64,000 bases of DNA, from NCBI RefSeq assembly GCF_030489605.1, contig NZ_JAUKFY010000023.1, positions 1-64,000 on the forward strand, read 5' to 3'. This document shows, piece after piece, positions 56,942 through 64,000 of the stretch. This DNA is from Brevibacillus laterosporus (lineage in GTDB: Bacteria; Bacillota; Bacilli; Brevibacillales; Brevibacillaceae). Under the pieces are notes generated by a model that saw only the letters and a program-made list of their open reading frames with translations, did no database searches and was not told the origin of the DNA. A program made the position numbers and the translations under genes. Position 1 is the stretch's first letter. Every line of letters begins with the position of its first letter.

Positions 56942-57426
56942 ATGGCAAGAGTAAGAAGTCCAAACCGCGATAAAGCCTTGGAGCTAAACGCCGTAGGCAA
57001 TCGCGAAGGAGTTGCACCTAAGAGGAACAGCAACGCGGTAAGCCACGGCTTTTTTCGTAAATATTTTCCTGACGATGTAGCTGAGATTATGGAAGAGATT
57101 GAATCTAAGTCTCCTTTTGATAGGTTGTGGGAAAACATGATGATCCAGTACACTGCTATCATACGAGCACAAAGGATAATGTTCGTGCAGGACAAAAAAG
57201 AATGATCAAAGAGCTTAAAAAGAGAAAGTACGAGATTCATAATGCTGGTTCAAAAGAGAATCTGATTCTTGAGCAGATGGTGACAGAAGAAAAGTATGAA
57301 TTTCAATTCTCTTGGGATCGCCATGCTACATTTCTAAATGCCCAATCACGGGCTATAGCAACTCTTCAAAGCTTAATCAAACGCTATGAGGATATGCTCA
57401 ATAGTCATCTAGGTACTGAGGAATAA
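56942..57426 (+). pseudogene. Phage terminase small subunit (YqaS-like), deleted and frameshifted
   Basis: MARVRSPNRDKALEL is the family start, but the text then jumps to GNREGVAPKRNSNAVSHGFF, so the DNA-binding HTH segment is missing. PFDRLWENMMIQYTAIIRAQ follows; a frameshift near 57,195 leads to MIKELKKRKYEIHNAG and FQFSWDRHATFLNAQSRAIA, then IATLQSLIKRYEDML. This is the pattern of the PBSX/skin-type terminase small subunit. No large subunit, portal or capsid genes follow in the window, so packaging is impossible from what is seen. Confidence 0.8.
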
Positions 57427-57429
57427 CCG

Positions 57430-57609
57430 TTTACATATAGAGAAGCAAAAAGTAGAGGTTAAAGAGAAGTAGCGAACGAAATTATTAGCCATTTAAAAGG
57501 GAAATGGGCTTTCTATAAGCAAATGGGAATAAAGGATGAGGCTGTGAGGATCGGTCAATTGGCGGATGAGTTGAGGATTGCTAGTGGACAAGAGAAAGTG
57601 AATGAGTAA
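57430..57609 (+). pseudogene. Small phage gene with a premature stop
   Basis: Frame FTYREAKSRG-stop-REVANEIISHLKGKW, then YKQMGIKDEAVRIGQLADEL. The stop TAA replaces an expected CAA. The original start codon also seems lost (the frame follows the terminase stop directly). The helical ADEL region is common in Brevibacillus-type phage hypothetical proteins. Confidence 0.55.
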
Positions 57610-57738
57610 TTAACCATAGCCGTTCAGAAGAAGAGGAATCCCCTTTCATTAAAACGTTGTTAAAAGCGTTCTATATGAAAGAGGAAATAACAAAACCAAT
57701 TGGGATTTATTATAATCAGGCAGTTCGGATTAAATGTT

Positions 57739-57897
57739 TTATTGGCTAAGATAAGATATAATTGCTTGATATACCATTTTAATGGTTATAGCCAACAATA
57801 CAAATAACGTCAATCTTACTTTCTTATTATCCCATGTCTTAACCAAAGCGTATATATTTGAGATAAGGATAAGTGAGCAAATAATAATGTCTATCAT
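57739..57897 (-). CDS. 52-residue two-helix membrane protein (possible immunity protein)
   Basis: ATG 10 bp after the stop of the bacteriocin-like gene, with AAGGTGAAATT as ribosome site. Two hydrophobic segments (MIDIIICSLILISNIYAL; RLTLFVLLAITIKMVYQAII) joined by a short basic loop (TWDNKKV). A small two-helix membrane protein directly downstream of a secreted toxin-like gene is the usual form of a bacteriocin immunity protein. This role is inference from position. Confidence 0.55.
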   Translation of the reverse strand: MIDIIICSLILISNIYALVKTWDNKKVRLTLFVLLAITIKMVYQAIISYLSQ

Positions 57898-57906
57898 AAT
57901 TTCACC

Positions 57907-58698
57907 TTAGTAGGGCGTAATTTTATTTTTTAGTAGGTCATACGCATCCTCTAGAGCCTCTTTCCCTGCAACAGAAGCATTGTAAAACTTGACTGCATTC
58001 CAGCCTGCTACCCCTGCTTCTGGAATTAATGCAAGGATAGTCTCCCAGGTTACCAAAGCTGCCCCAAGAGCAGCAGCAATTGTTGTTTGTGCATCTATTA
58101 TCTCAGCATGTTTACTCTCAACTTTGTCTGCATATCTAATGAATTTGGATACATTATTATTACCTTTGCTATATTTTGTTAGCCTTTTACCTTTAGGCTC
58201 TTCTAAAAAATCATTTACCTTTGGAAAAGCCTTAAGATAATAATAGTCGTCATTAATCTCATCGTAAGTGATTACCCCCGGACGACCCCCACTCTCACCT
58301 TTAAAGGCTTTTGCAAAGGAAGCCCTATCTTCAGTTGCTGTAACTGGTTGATTTAAAAAGTCTTGAGACAATTGTTCACCATCAATAAAAAACTTTTTAT
58401 CATTAGTTATCTTAATCTCGGTAACTTTTCGGTCCGTAGTGTTTTCATGTTCATCATTATAGTATTTATCTTCTGTTATTGTTATCAACTTTACTACGGT
58501 TTCTTCTGAATCTTTCGTTACTTCCCTATAAACCTTTTCAATTTCTTCTCCGATTTCATTGCCTTCAATATCTTGTATCGGGTTTTTTCATCATAAACCA
58601 AATTGCTTGATTCAGCCCTTGACGATTGAATATTTTGGATGCCGAAAATGCTGCAAATTAACGCAAAAACCATCATTACACTTGTAATTTTTTTGCAT
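57907..58698 (-). pseudogene. Secreted bacteriocin-like protein (geobacillin-26-like), frameshifted
   Basis: ATG at 58698 after AGGAGGACTATT. Signal peptide (ITSVMMVFALICSIFGIQNI) is reached only after a shift in an A7 run near 58690; a second shift at about 58590 in AAAAAACCCG links to IQDIEGNEIGEEIEKVYREV and the long open frame below 58488. That frame ends in a charged part (SKFIRYADKVESKHAEIIDA) and a Gly/Ala-rich membrane-active helix pair (TIAAALGAALVTWETILALI). The layout recalls large secreted bacteriocins of the geobacillin-26 group, an uncertain match. Joined, about 263 residues. Confidence 0.55.
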
Positions 58699-58947
58699 AA
58701 TAGTCCTCCTAGTTAATTTGAAAAATACAATCAACTGCTTGATTATCAAAAAAATCCCAATTAACAGTTTAACAATAGACTAATTTTTAGGTTTTTTCTA
58801 TACTTTTCCATAAATTTGTCATAATACAATTTTGCTTACGTATTCTTGTCTTTTTTTATTAATAACCAAGTAATTTTACCCATTGCTTAATCTCCTCACC
58901 ATCTAATAAAATAAGAACACACATTCGTGTTTTAAGGAGCAGTTTTG

Positions 58948-59010
58948 ATGGCTAGCAAAATTCTTGATCCACTTGTAACGAAATTTAACCCTCCTTAATC
59001 GGGAGGGTTT
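58948..59010 (+). other. 16-codon frame ending in a terminator hairpin
   Basis: ATG after AAGGAGCAG gives MASKILDPLVTKFNPP, and the stop lies inside hairpin AACCCTCC/GGGAGGGTT with a T-rich tail. Either a gene relic whose 3' part was lost, or a leader peptide with attenuator. Confidence 0.3.
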
Positions 59011-59129
59011 TCATTCCTTTTCTTGACAATCATCTCTGCAACTATTTTGATTATTTTCATGAAATTTTGCAACCAAACTTCATAGTAACCCCCTTTTTAT
59101 TTTAATTTAGCTAGACAAAGATAACGGGT

Positions 59130-59168
59130 GCCCTCTGAAGGAAAATAGAACGTTAGAGGGCTTTTTTA
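59130..59168 (+). terminator. Orphan terminator at the edge of the GC-rich patch
   Basis: GCCCTCT/AGAGGGC with an 18-nt loop, then T6. No intact plus-strand gene lies directly upstream. Confidence 0.7.
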
Positions 59169-59172
59169 TTCT

Positions 59173-59214
59173 GGGGTATCGCCAACAAAGTGCGGATTTT
59201 GTTGGCGGTACCCC
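59173..59214. repeat. Long inverted repeat at the GC-rich patch border
   Basis: GGGGTATCGCCAACAAA pairs with TTTGTTGGCGGTACCCC (17 bp, one G-T) around an 8-nt loop. A related half (TTTGCTGGCAGTACCCT) occurs at about 60685-60701, on the other side of the patch. Confidence 0.55.
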
Positions 59215-59282
59215 TATCTGAAGGGCAGCACATGCGTTGAAAAAGGGGTTGCATGGTAGCAAGTTTTCTCGTATGATCTTGG

Positions 59283-59297
59283 TGATAATAATTATCA
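59283..59297 (+). promoter_or_regulatory. Fur box
   Basis: TGATAATAATTATCA, a perfect 7-1-7 Fur inverted repeat, 56 bp before the siderophore-binding protein start. Predicts iron repression by Fur. Confidence 0.8.
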
Positions 59298-59353
59298 ATA
59301 TCATAATGCGACCAAAGCGGTTTTGCAAACTTCCGAGGAGAGGACATGCTAAC

Positions 59354-60319
59354 ATGCGGAAAACACATAAACGGTGGAGCGCCATGCTCCTGATTATGCT
59401 AGTGGTCGTCGTTTTGAGCGCCTGCGGCAAGCCCGCAGCAGAGGGCGGAACACAACAAGAAGGAGCAGACAAGCAGGCAACGGAACAAGCCCGCACGATC
59501 ACGCATCTGAAGGGGGAGCGTGTATTTGAGAAAGCGCCGGAGCGCATCGTTGTACTGGATACCCAATATCTCGACCAGTTGACAGCACTTGGTCAACGTG
59601 TGGCAGGCAGCGTGGTTGCGACGAATGAAGCAACGCCGTTCCCCGCTTATTTGGTAGACAAAATTGGCGATGTCACGCAGATCGGCTCGAGCAGCGGGGT
59701 CAACCTGGAGGCGGTATTGGCGCTCAATCCGGACGTCATCATTTGCAACGAGTTCCAGAACGAGATTTACGACGCTTTGGACAAAATCGCGCCAACGTTG
59801 ATGTTTGAGCGCAACGAGGACTGGCAAAAAACAATCGTGACGTTGGGGCAATTGTTTCACAAGGAAAAAGAAGCCGAACAGGTGATCAACGACTATAACA
59901 AGAAGGTCGCTTCCTTGAAGGCCGATCTGGCCAAAAAAATGGGAGACGAGACGGTAGCAATGATTCGTCCGCGTGACAAACAGATCCGGATTCATACGAC
60001 AGCGCACCGGACGTCGCAGATTTTGTATCAGGATTTGGGGCTGAAGGCGCCGGCGATGGTTCTCGATGATAAAAATACGAGTGCGATGATCAATCTGGAA
60101 GTGATGCCGGAATTGAACGCAGACCATCTGTTTGTGTTGACGGACAACCAGTATCAGCAGTTGACCGAGGAGTTTACGCAGACAGCGGTTTGGAACAACT
60201 TGAAGCCTGTGCAGAACAAACAAGTGTATACGGTCAATACGACGACGTGGATCGTCTATTACGGTCCGCTAGCGATCAACCGGATTGTTGACGAGATTGC
60301 AGCATCGCTGCTGCCATAA
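59354..60319 (+). CDS. Iron-siderophore ABC transporter substrate-binding lipoprotein
   Basis: 321 residues. Lipoprotein signal SAMLLIMLVVVVLSAC (lipobox LSAC), then the two-lobe periplasmic-binding fold of the FhuD/BtuF group: ERIVVLDTQYLDQLTALGQ, SGVNLEAVLALNPDVIICNE and a long bridging helix (NDYNKKVASLKADLAKKM). It binds ferric siderophore outside the membrane and hands it to an ABC permease, which is not present here. The ATG at 59354 follows GAGGAGAGG; a Fur box lies upstream. GC content is far above its neighbours, indicating import from a higher-GC relative. A large antisense frame is a shadow. Confidence 0.9.
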   Translation: MRKTHKRWSAMLLIMLVVVVLSACGKPAAEGGTQQEGADKQATEQARTITHLKGERVFEKAPERIVVLDTQYLDQLTALGQRVAGSVVATNEATPFPAYLVDKIGDVTQIGSSSGVNLEAVLALNPDVIICNEFQNEIYDALDKIAPTLMFERNEDWQKTIVTLGQLFHKEKEAEQVINDYNKKVASLKADLAKKMGDETVAMIRPRDKQIRIHTTAHRTSQILYQDLGLKAPAMVLDDKNTSAMINLEVMPELNADHLFVLTDNQYQQLTEEFTQTAVWNNLKPVQNKQVYTVNTTTWIVYYGPLAINRIVDEIAASLLP

Positions 60320-60329
60320 GAGAAGCAAG

Positions 60330-60377
60330 ACGCCGCTCAAAACACGGGACTGTGGATGGAGCGGCGTCGTTTATTTT
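60330..60377. terminator. Bidirectional terminator in the GC-rich patch
   Basis: ACGCCGCTC/GAGCGGCGT with a 20-nt loop, then a T-rich tail. It separates the binding-protein gene from a convergent gene fragment. Confidence 0.75.
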
Positions 60378-60397
60378 TGCTTGCTCTTGCTGGAGTG

Positions 60398-60496
60398 CTA
60401 CTTTGCTTTGTATTCCGCAATTTTTTTGTTGAACAGCTCTTCGCTCACCCGCAGCGCAGTGTTCACGTCCTGCTTCCCTTCGATCACTTTCAAGCA
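60398..60496 (-). pseudogene. C-terminal fragment of an extracellular solute-binding protein
   Basis: About 31 codons with no start: KVIEGKQDVNTALRVSEELF, then NKKIAEYKAK and stop. The EGKxDVNTALRxxEE pattern is the end of sugar-type ABC solute-binding proteins. GC-rich like the neighbouring siderophore protein, so both came in together and this gene was cut at the patch boundary near 60,500. Confidence 0.7.
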
Positions 60497-60771
60497 TCTA
60501 CTTTGCGGGTGGTGTCAGCTTCGCTGGTACTACCCCTAGTAACCAGCATCTAGAAGAAACTGGAAATTCAATATTTTAACGTAAAGTGGCCCATTTTTAC
60601 ACTCATCTCGGTTATTACACCGTTAGCGTGGTGAAAAGTGGCTTTTTTTGAATCAAAAACTCCTTAACGTTGTAACTCTACTTTTGCTGGCAGTACCCTA
60701 AAAAGTTTCTAAGCGTACAAAATTTCCGAAATGTTGGCGGTTGCCCATTCTGTAATTTTACCCATTGCTTC

Positions 60772-61267
60772 TTAGTAGTCATAGCCTTTCAAACGGTTCG
60801 GCTTACTCATTGCTTCAATGTCGTTCGGATCGATCCTAGAAAGGGAAACTCTACTATAGTGTAGAGAACAATATCCTAGCACCTGACGTTTTTTTTCACA
60901 CCCTTCAGCTGCACAAATATCCGGATCTGATTTCGGAACTGGCAAAGGAATCGGACCGTAAACCCTATTATCGGCTAAGTAGTTTCGGTTATAGGGTTCT
61001 TTATGGTATTTATTACTCGCTATTTTGTTTCTCTGATACCATTCACCGTAATGCTTTTGGCACAAACCTTGTCTTGCTAGGATGCTCTTCTTCGATGTTA
61101 AGCAAGCAGACATAGCAAGTGCTTTCTCTAGCTATCTCCATTAGTAATGTAATCTCCGAAAGTTTTTCTACACCTGTTTTCTCGGACTCAAGTATGTCAG
61201 AAACTTCTGCCACCAAAGAAGAGAATCGCTTTTTAGATCTAAAAAGTTTTTTATGATTCTTTTTCAT
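60772..61267 (-). pseudogene. Phage-type zinc-finger protein, frameshifted
   Basis: 5' frame: KKRFSSLVAEVSDILESEKT ... ESTCYVCLL. 3' frame: QGLCQKHYGEWYQRNKIASN ... CAAEGCEKKRQVLGYCSLHY. Together they give two C-x2-C / C-x2-H zinc sites, split by one base near 61,080. The start overlaps the stop of the upstream gene (ATGA), so it belonged to a small operon. About 165 residues when joined. No function assigned. Confidence 0.65.
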
Positions 61268-61494
61268 TTTTGAACTCTTGCACTTAATTCATCAAAAATT
61301 CTCTGCACATTAGCAACAGTTTCTGTTTCCCCTTCTGACAACCATGCCAGCGTTCGCTTCTCGCTATTGGTTAACTCACGGCCTAGCACATCCTGGATGG
61401 CAATGAGCTGCTCAGCACGTTTCGCATACTCCTCAAGTGTTTCAGGTTTCAAGCGGGGATATGTATCTATAAAGTACTTTTTTATATCGAACAT
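61264..61494 (-). CDS. Hypothetical 76-residue phage protein
   Basis: ATG after GAGAGGAATGG. Helical: FDIKKYFIDTYPRLKPETLE, YAKRAEQLIAIQDVLGRELT, NSEKRTLAWLSEGETETVAN. The stop overlaps the next ATG. The style is that of phage replication or recombination accessory proteins. Intact. Confidence 0.6.
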   Translation of the reverse strand: MFDIKKYFIDTYPRLKPETLEEYAKRAEQLIAIQDVLGRELTNSEKRTLAWLSEGETETVANVQRIFDELSARVQK

Positions 61495-61500
61495 ATTTAT

Positions 61501-61713
61501 TTACCATTCCTCTCTTTTTAAGTCACATTTTTCTGGTGTTCGCAATGGCCAACCTGATAAAGCATTTTTCATCAAAACCTCTTCTTTCTTGCTAAAGGAT
61601 TCGACAAAGCCGACACGTAATAACGTATTAACGTAATTACGGAAGCGAGGCGAGGATAGTTGATAAAAAGTCGGTTGAAAGTGATTTTGGCTGAGCGAAA
61701 CATGCAACAGCAA
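61501..61713 (-). CDS. Possible 70-residue protein, perhaps truncated
   Basis: Open frame ending RTPEKCDLKREEW just before the 61494 gene. The most protein-like stretch is FRNYVNTLLRVGFVESFSKK. The predicted start lies inside a plus-strand HTH gene (61660-61857) and lacks a ribosome site, so the N-terminus is probably lost. Confidence 0.35.
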   Translation of the reverse strand: MLLHVSLSQNHFQPTFYQLSSPRFRNYVNTLLRVGFVESFSKKEEVLMKNALSGWPLRTPEKCDLKREEW

Positions 61714-61857
61714 GATTTACTTAGGCTGATGAAAAAACCAGTTTCTCACGGCGCTATGAGCAAGATAGTAAATGGGACAACCCCTAAGCTGGAAACGGCA
61801 GCGGATATAGCGCAAGCCTTAAACGTACATATAGACGATATTTGGTTCCTGGAATGA
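61660..61857 (+). CDS. Xre/Cro-type regulator
   Basis: 65 residues: IKSRLKVILAERNMQQQDLL, SHGAMSKIVNGTTPKLETAA, DIAQALNVHIDDIWFLE. A complete five-helix Cro/C1 HTH. TTG start after GAGGATAG. It is divergent from the minus-strand small operon below 61494, so it may repress it. Intact, unlike the two HTH genes at 48.7-49.4 kb; perhaps it belongs to a second, nested element. Confidence 0.75.
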   Translation: MIKSRLKVILAERNMQQQDLLRLMKKPVSHGAMSKIVNGTTPKLETAADIAQALNVHIDDIWFLE

Positions 61858-62123
61858 AGATTTTCTATTTGGACAAGCAATATATTCCTGGTAGGAACAT
61901 AGACTGTACCATCAAGATTAAGGAGATGGTGCAGGATGTGGATCATCCACCAACGTATGGCAGAGCTTTGGTTTATCAACAAGACAAGGGAGCTTACCGA
62001 CTCGAAAATGACAGAAATGAGCCATTGCCTGAGTGCAAACGCTCAAAGAGCTTGGGAGATTGCAAAACTCAAAAACTTATCTTTTATCGCCAGTATGACG
62101 AACGACGAGGATTGGCAGCATGA
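61854..62123 (+). CDS. Possible small protein overlapping the HTH stop
   Basis: ATG overlaps the HTH gene stop (ATGA). The first 27 codons (MKIFYLDKQYIPGRNIDCTI) are plausible, but the last two thirds overlap the better-supported DUF7667-like frame. Probably truncated or not real. Confidence 0.25.
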   Translation: MKIFYLDKQYIPGRNIDCTIKIKEMVQDVDHPPTYGRALVYQQDKGAYRLENDRNEPLPECKRSKSLGDCKTQKLIFYRQYDERRGLAA

Positions 62124-62157
62124 GTTATGTTCAAGGATAAAGAAGATAGAGAACTGA
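61936..62157 (+). CDS. DUF7667-like phage protein
   Basis: 73 residues, GTG start 10 bp after AAGGAG. IHQRMAELWFINKTRELTDS, EMSHCLSANAQRAWEIAKLK, NLSFIASMTNDEDWQHELC. Helical; this exact kind of protein recurs in Brevibacillus and Paenibacillus phages. Function unknown. Follows the HTH regulator. Confidence 0.55.
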   Translation: MWIIHQRMAELWFINKTRELTDSKMTEMSHCLSANAQRAWEIAKLKNLSFIASMTNDEDWQHELCSRIKKIEN

Positions 62158-62303
62158 CAACATTGACAACCAAATCGACAACGCACTTAAATAAATCAGG
62201 TAAATTTAAATCATCTTAATTACACATAAACCGCACTGAAGTAAGGTTAATGCACTTAAATTAACTAGCGTAAAGTCGTTTGACCAAATTGACAGGGTGG
62301 GGG

Positions 62304-62334
62304 GTCGCAGGTTCGAACCCAGTCCGGATCACCA
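62304..62334 (+). tRNA. tRNA-Asp 3'-end remnant (attachment-site-like)
   Basis: GGTCGCAGGTTCGAACCC plus AGTCCGGATCACCA matches the T arm, acceptor strand and CCA of tRNA-Asp with six mostly transition changes. The 5' half of a tRNA is absent. Such 3' fragments are left by elements that integrate into tRNA genes, so this may mark the end of a second, nested or fused element. Not a working tRNA. Confidence 0.5.
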
Positions 62335-62576
62335 TAATGGAAACGTTAAAAGTCTTGATTATCAAGGTTTTATTGAGGTAACAGGGCTGTTTAATTTACT
62401 GGTACAGGCTCTAAAATACTAACTTGGGGACGGATTGGAGACGAAACTTTTTTTGTCTTCTAAAATCGAGTTATGCATTTTTGAGGACTGATATATTTCG
62501 TAGTTTATATCCCGATCCGAAGGCATACGTTTCAACGTCGGTGAGATGAACCTTTACGTATTTATAAGCACAAAAT
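62335..62576. other. Non-coding interval after the tRNA remnant
   Basis: No gene, no strong repeat and no recognised site. Short open frames here have neither ribosome sites nor protein-like composition. Confidence 0.4.
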
Positions 62577-62608
62577 CCCTCTAGAGTCCTAGAGGGTTAT
62601 TGTTATTT
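62577..62608 (+). terminator. Weak terminator-like hairpin
   Basis: CCCTCTAG/CTAGAGGG around AGTC, followed by a T-rich tail. No plus-strand gene is clearly served by it. A near copy (CCTAG/CTAGG with AACCC arms) lies at 63228-63261. Confidence 0.45.
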
Positions 62609-62631
62609 AAACAAAACTTACCAATCACCTT

Positions 62632-62675
62632 AAAAAAACACGAAAAACCCTTCCGTAGTAGGAAAGGGTATCTTA
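62632..62675 (-). terminator. Terminator of the 62.7-kb minus-strand gene remnant
   Basis: Minus strand: ACCCTTTCC/GGAAGGGT then TTTTCGTGTTTTTTT. Confidence 0.75.
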
Positions 62676-63018
62676 TTATCTACTGTATTCTTGAACCTCA
62701 AAGCTCTCAATATGACTATAACTAATGAAGTTTTTTCTAGAATTGAAAGGTCGGATGTTGTATTTCTTATTAACGATGTATGCTTCTTTACCGTTTCCTT
62801 TGGCTCTACCTTCATACCATTCGGTAAAGTTTCTTATTTCTTCATTTGTCATTTCATATTCTTTGATTAAACCACTATCCATGTAAATAATTAAGAGTGC
62901 GTTTCCGGTTGGATTAAGATTAGGATTTGGATCTGGATTTGGAGTCGAGTCCGGATTAATTAGTTCGGAAAGATTTAATTCTTCTACATCTGAAGTAGGA
63001 CCAGATGTACCGTAAGAA
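62676..63018 (-). pseudogene. C-terminal part of a secreted or toxin-type protein
   Basis: The frame extends upstream of any ATG: a Pro/Asn-rich linker (NPDSTPNPDPNPNLNPTGN), then a C-terminal domain (MTNEEIRNFTEWYEGRAKGN ... NIRPFNSRKNFISYSHIESF). Such linker plus compact end domain is typical of modular surface or polymorphic-toxin proteins. The frame is closed by TAA at about 63,019 and homology continues badly beyond, so the gene is a remnant. Confidence 0.5.
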
Positions 63019-63387
63019 TATTAGCTATGTCGGCCGACACATTTGCATTATACGAGGTTAAATTTCATAAAACAAAATATAAATTGAAAAATATGTAATT
63101 AATTATGGTGTGTTTTATCTATTTTTTTAAAAAATTTTCTTTTTTAATTATGATAGGGGAAATAGAAATCTCTTTCGTTAGCAGTTTGTTTTGTAGGTGT
63201 AATGGAGCGTTAAACCATTTATATACAGAAAAACCCCCTAGAAAGCCCTAGAGGGTTAAAATCATTTAGATAACTATGGGATGACCAGCCTTCAAGATGT
63301 TGGAGGACTTTTTTTAGATAAGGAAAAAGTTTATGATGAGTATAAGAATCGGCACTTGTATTCAGAAAATTAATAACAATAATATCC
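63019..63387. other. Degraded region between two gene remnants
   Basis: AT-rich, with no intact frame. It contains a minus-strand terminator at 63228-63261 (AACCCTCTAGG/TCTAGGGGGTT, then TTTC) that would end the remnant at 63388. Confidence 0.5.
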
Positions 63388-64000
63388 TTAATAAACCTCA
63401 TATTCAAGCTGTAATTTAACAGGATCGTAATTATAAACAATATCTCCAAAATCGGTTGTAATTCTTTGTTTGATATCACCAGTTCCATATACAATTGCTT
63501 TCGTATTACCTTTTAATAAATCATAATCTGTATCACCATTTACAAACTCATTTCCATACCCGTATTCTTTTGCTTTGATCTTAGCACTTACTTTGCTAAT
63601 ATATCTAAAAGAACCGTCGCCTTTAAGAGTGAAGTTCGCTGTTAGAGTAACTTTTGTGGAATTTACAAGACTAATATAGGTGTGCTGTTTTTCTCTGGTT
63701 ACTTTTGTTTCTTTATCAGCAGCTGCCCTCATCATCTTACGATCTGTTTTTACAAATTCTTCTCCTTCTTCACATCTAATACTTTCAAGAAATATTTGAA
63801 GTTCCTTAGGCTATCGACTTTTATGTACTACCTCCAATTTCTTGGTCATCAGCTCTGTCATGGTATTCCTTCATTAAAATTGTTCGAAGGTTTTCTCGTT
63901 TCCTTTAATTGAATCTAAATGTTCTTCTGTGATGTAATTTGTCATATCAATTACGTCTACGCTTTTTCTTTTGCTTGTACTTGAAATGGAGTTGATACAG
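63388..64000 (-). pseudogene. Multiply frameshifted secreted-protein gene, runs off the window
   Basis: The last 115 codons are open (KVTLTANFTLKGDGSFRYIS ... YNYDPVKLQLEYEVY), a beta-rich domain. Upstream, coherent pieces in changing frames follow: EEFVKTDRKMMRAAADKE, KEYHDRADDQEIGGST, SVDVIDMTNYITEEHLDSIK. At least three frame changes, so the gene is dead. The N-terminus (TPFQVQAKEK looks like a signal-peptide end) lies near or beyond the edge. Confidence 0.6.

Larger units (their letters stand above)
44192..64000. mobile_element. Skin-like prophage element inserted in spoVR (right end not in window)
   Basis: Begins where SpoVR homology ends, next to a large serine recombinase. It continues with phage functions (Xre repressors, ORF6C, Xpf-like sigma, YqaS-like terminase small subunit, Acb2-type sponge, phage ABA-sandwich protein) and many small secreted cargo genes. 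Base composition is lower in GC than the flank except for a GC-rich patch at 59.2-60.5 kb, and gene decay is common. At least 19.8 kb. No copy of the left junction sequence was seen again in the window, so the far attachment site lies outside. Confidence 0.75.

Noticed and set aside
59399-60223. 274-codon minus-strand frame
   Set aside because: Antisense to the siderophore-binding protein; long only because GC-rich DNA has few stops; product is Arg/His/Leu-rich with no domain.

Overview
The window looks like a chromosomal segment of a Brevibacillus-like, spore-forming Firmicute, probably close to B. laterosporus. This is inferred from protein style, S-layer-homology (SLH) domains, the sporulation genes prkA, yhbH and spoVR, strong AGGAGG ribosome sites, frequent TTG and GTG starts, and moderate-to-low GC. 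No database search was possible, so all family names come from motif recognition.

Positions 1-44,190 are ordinary chromosome with intact genes. A six-tRNA cluster (Phe, Trp, His, Gly, Cys, Leu) is followed by a nucleobase permease, an rnhA-queG-ogt block, a peptidoglycan-amidase-like protein, trmL, a HAD phosphatase and the stress/sporulation pair prkA-yhbH. Next comes a looser region of secreted and surface proteins: a DUF1036 protein, a collagen-like protein, an SLH-anchored serine hydrolase, an HExxH protein and a beta-propeller protein. It also holds two large signalling proteins (CheB-CheR-PAS-histidine kinase, and PAS-GGDEF-EAL). Then follow a 5'-nucleotidase, a thermolysin-type protease, hydrolases and transporters. 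At 39.0-43.8 kb a compact metabolite cassette encodes an SbnI-like serine kinase, a formyltransferase, SbnA and SbnB homologues, and a divergent EamA exporter. It predicts synthesis of 2,3-diaminopropionate and a formylated or related derivative.

At 44,015 spoVR begins normally, but after about 59 codons the reading frame leaves the SpoVR sequence at about 44,191. A large serine recombinase lies immediately beside this junction in opposite orientation. Everything from there to the right edge looks like one skin-like intervening prophage element whose other end, with the rest of spoVR, lies outside the window. It carries phage genes: Xre repressors, an ORF6C protein, a phage ABA-sandwich protein, an Xpf-like sigma factor, a YqaS-like terminase small subunit and an Acb2-type cyclic-nucleotide sponge. 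It also carries small secreted or toxin-like cargo, a holin-like toxin fused to AgrB remnants, and a GC-rich imported patch with a Fur-controlled siderophore-binding lipoprotein. Many phage genes are frameshifted or carry nonsense codons, whereas none of the 44 kb outside is. The element is therefore decaying, except perhaps for the recombinase, the sponge and some cargo.

PrkA, YhbH and SpoVR are functionally linked families. Here two are intact at 9-12 kb and the third is split by the element. Excision during sporulation would restore SpoVR, which makes the recombinase a candidate developmental switch.
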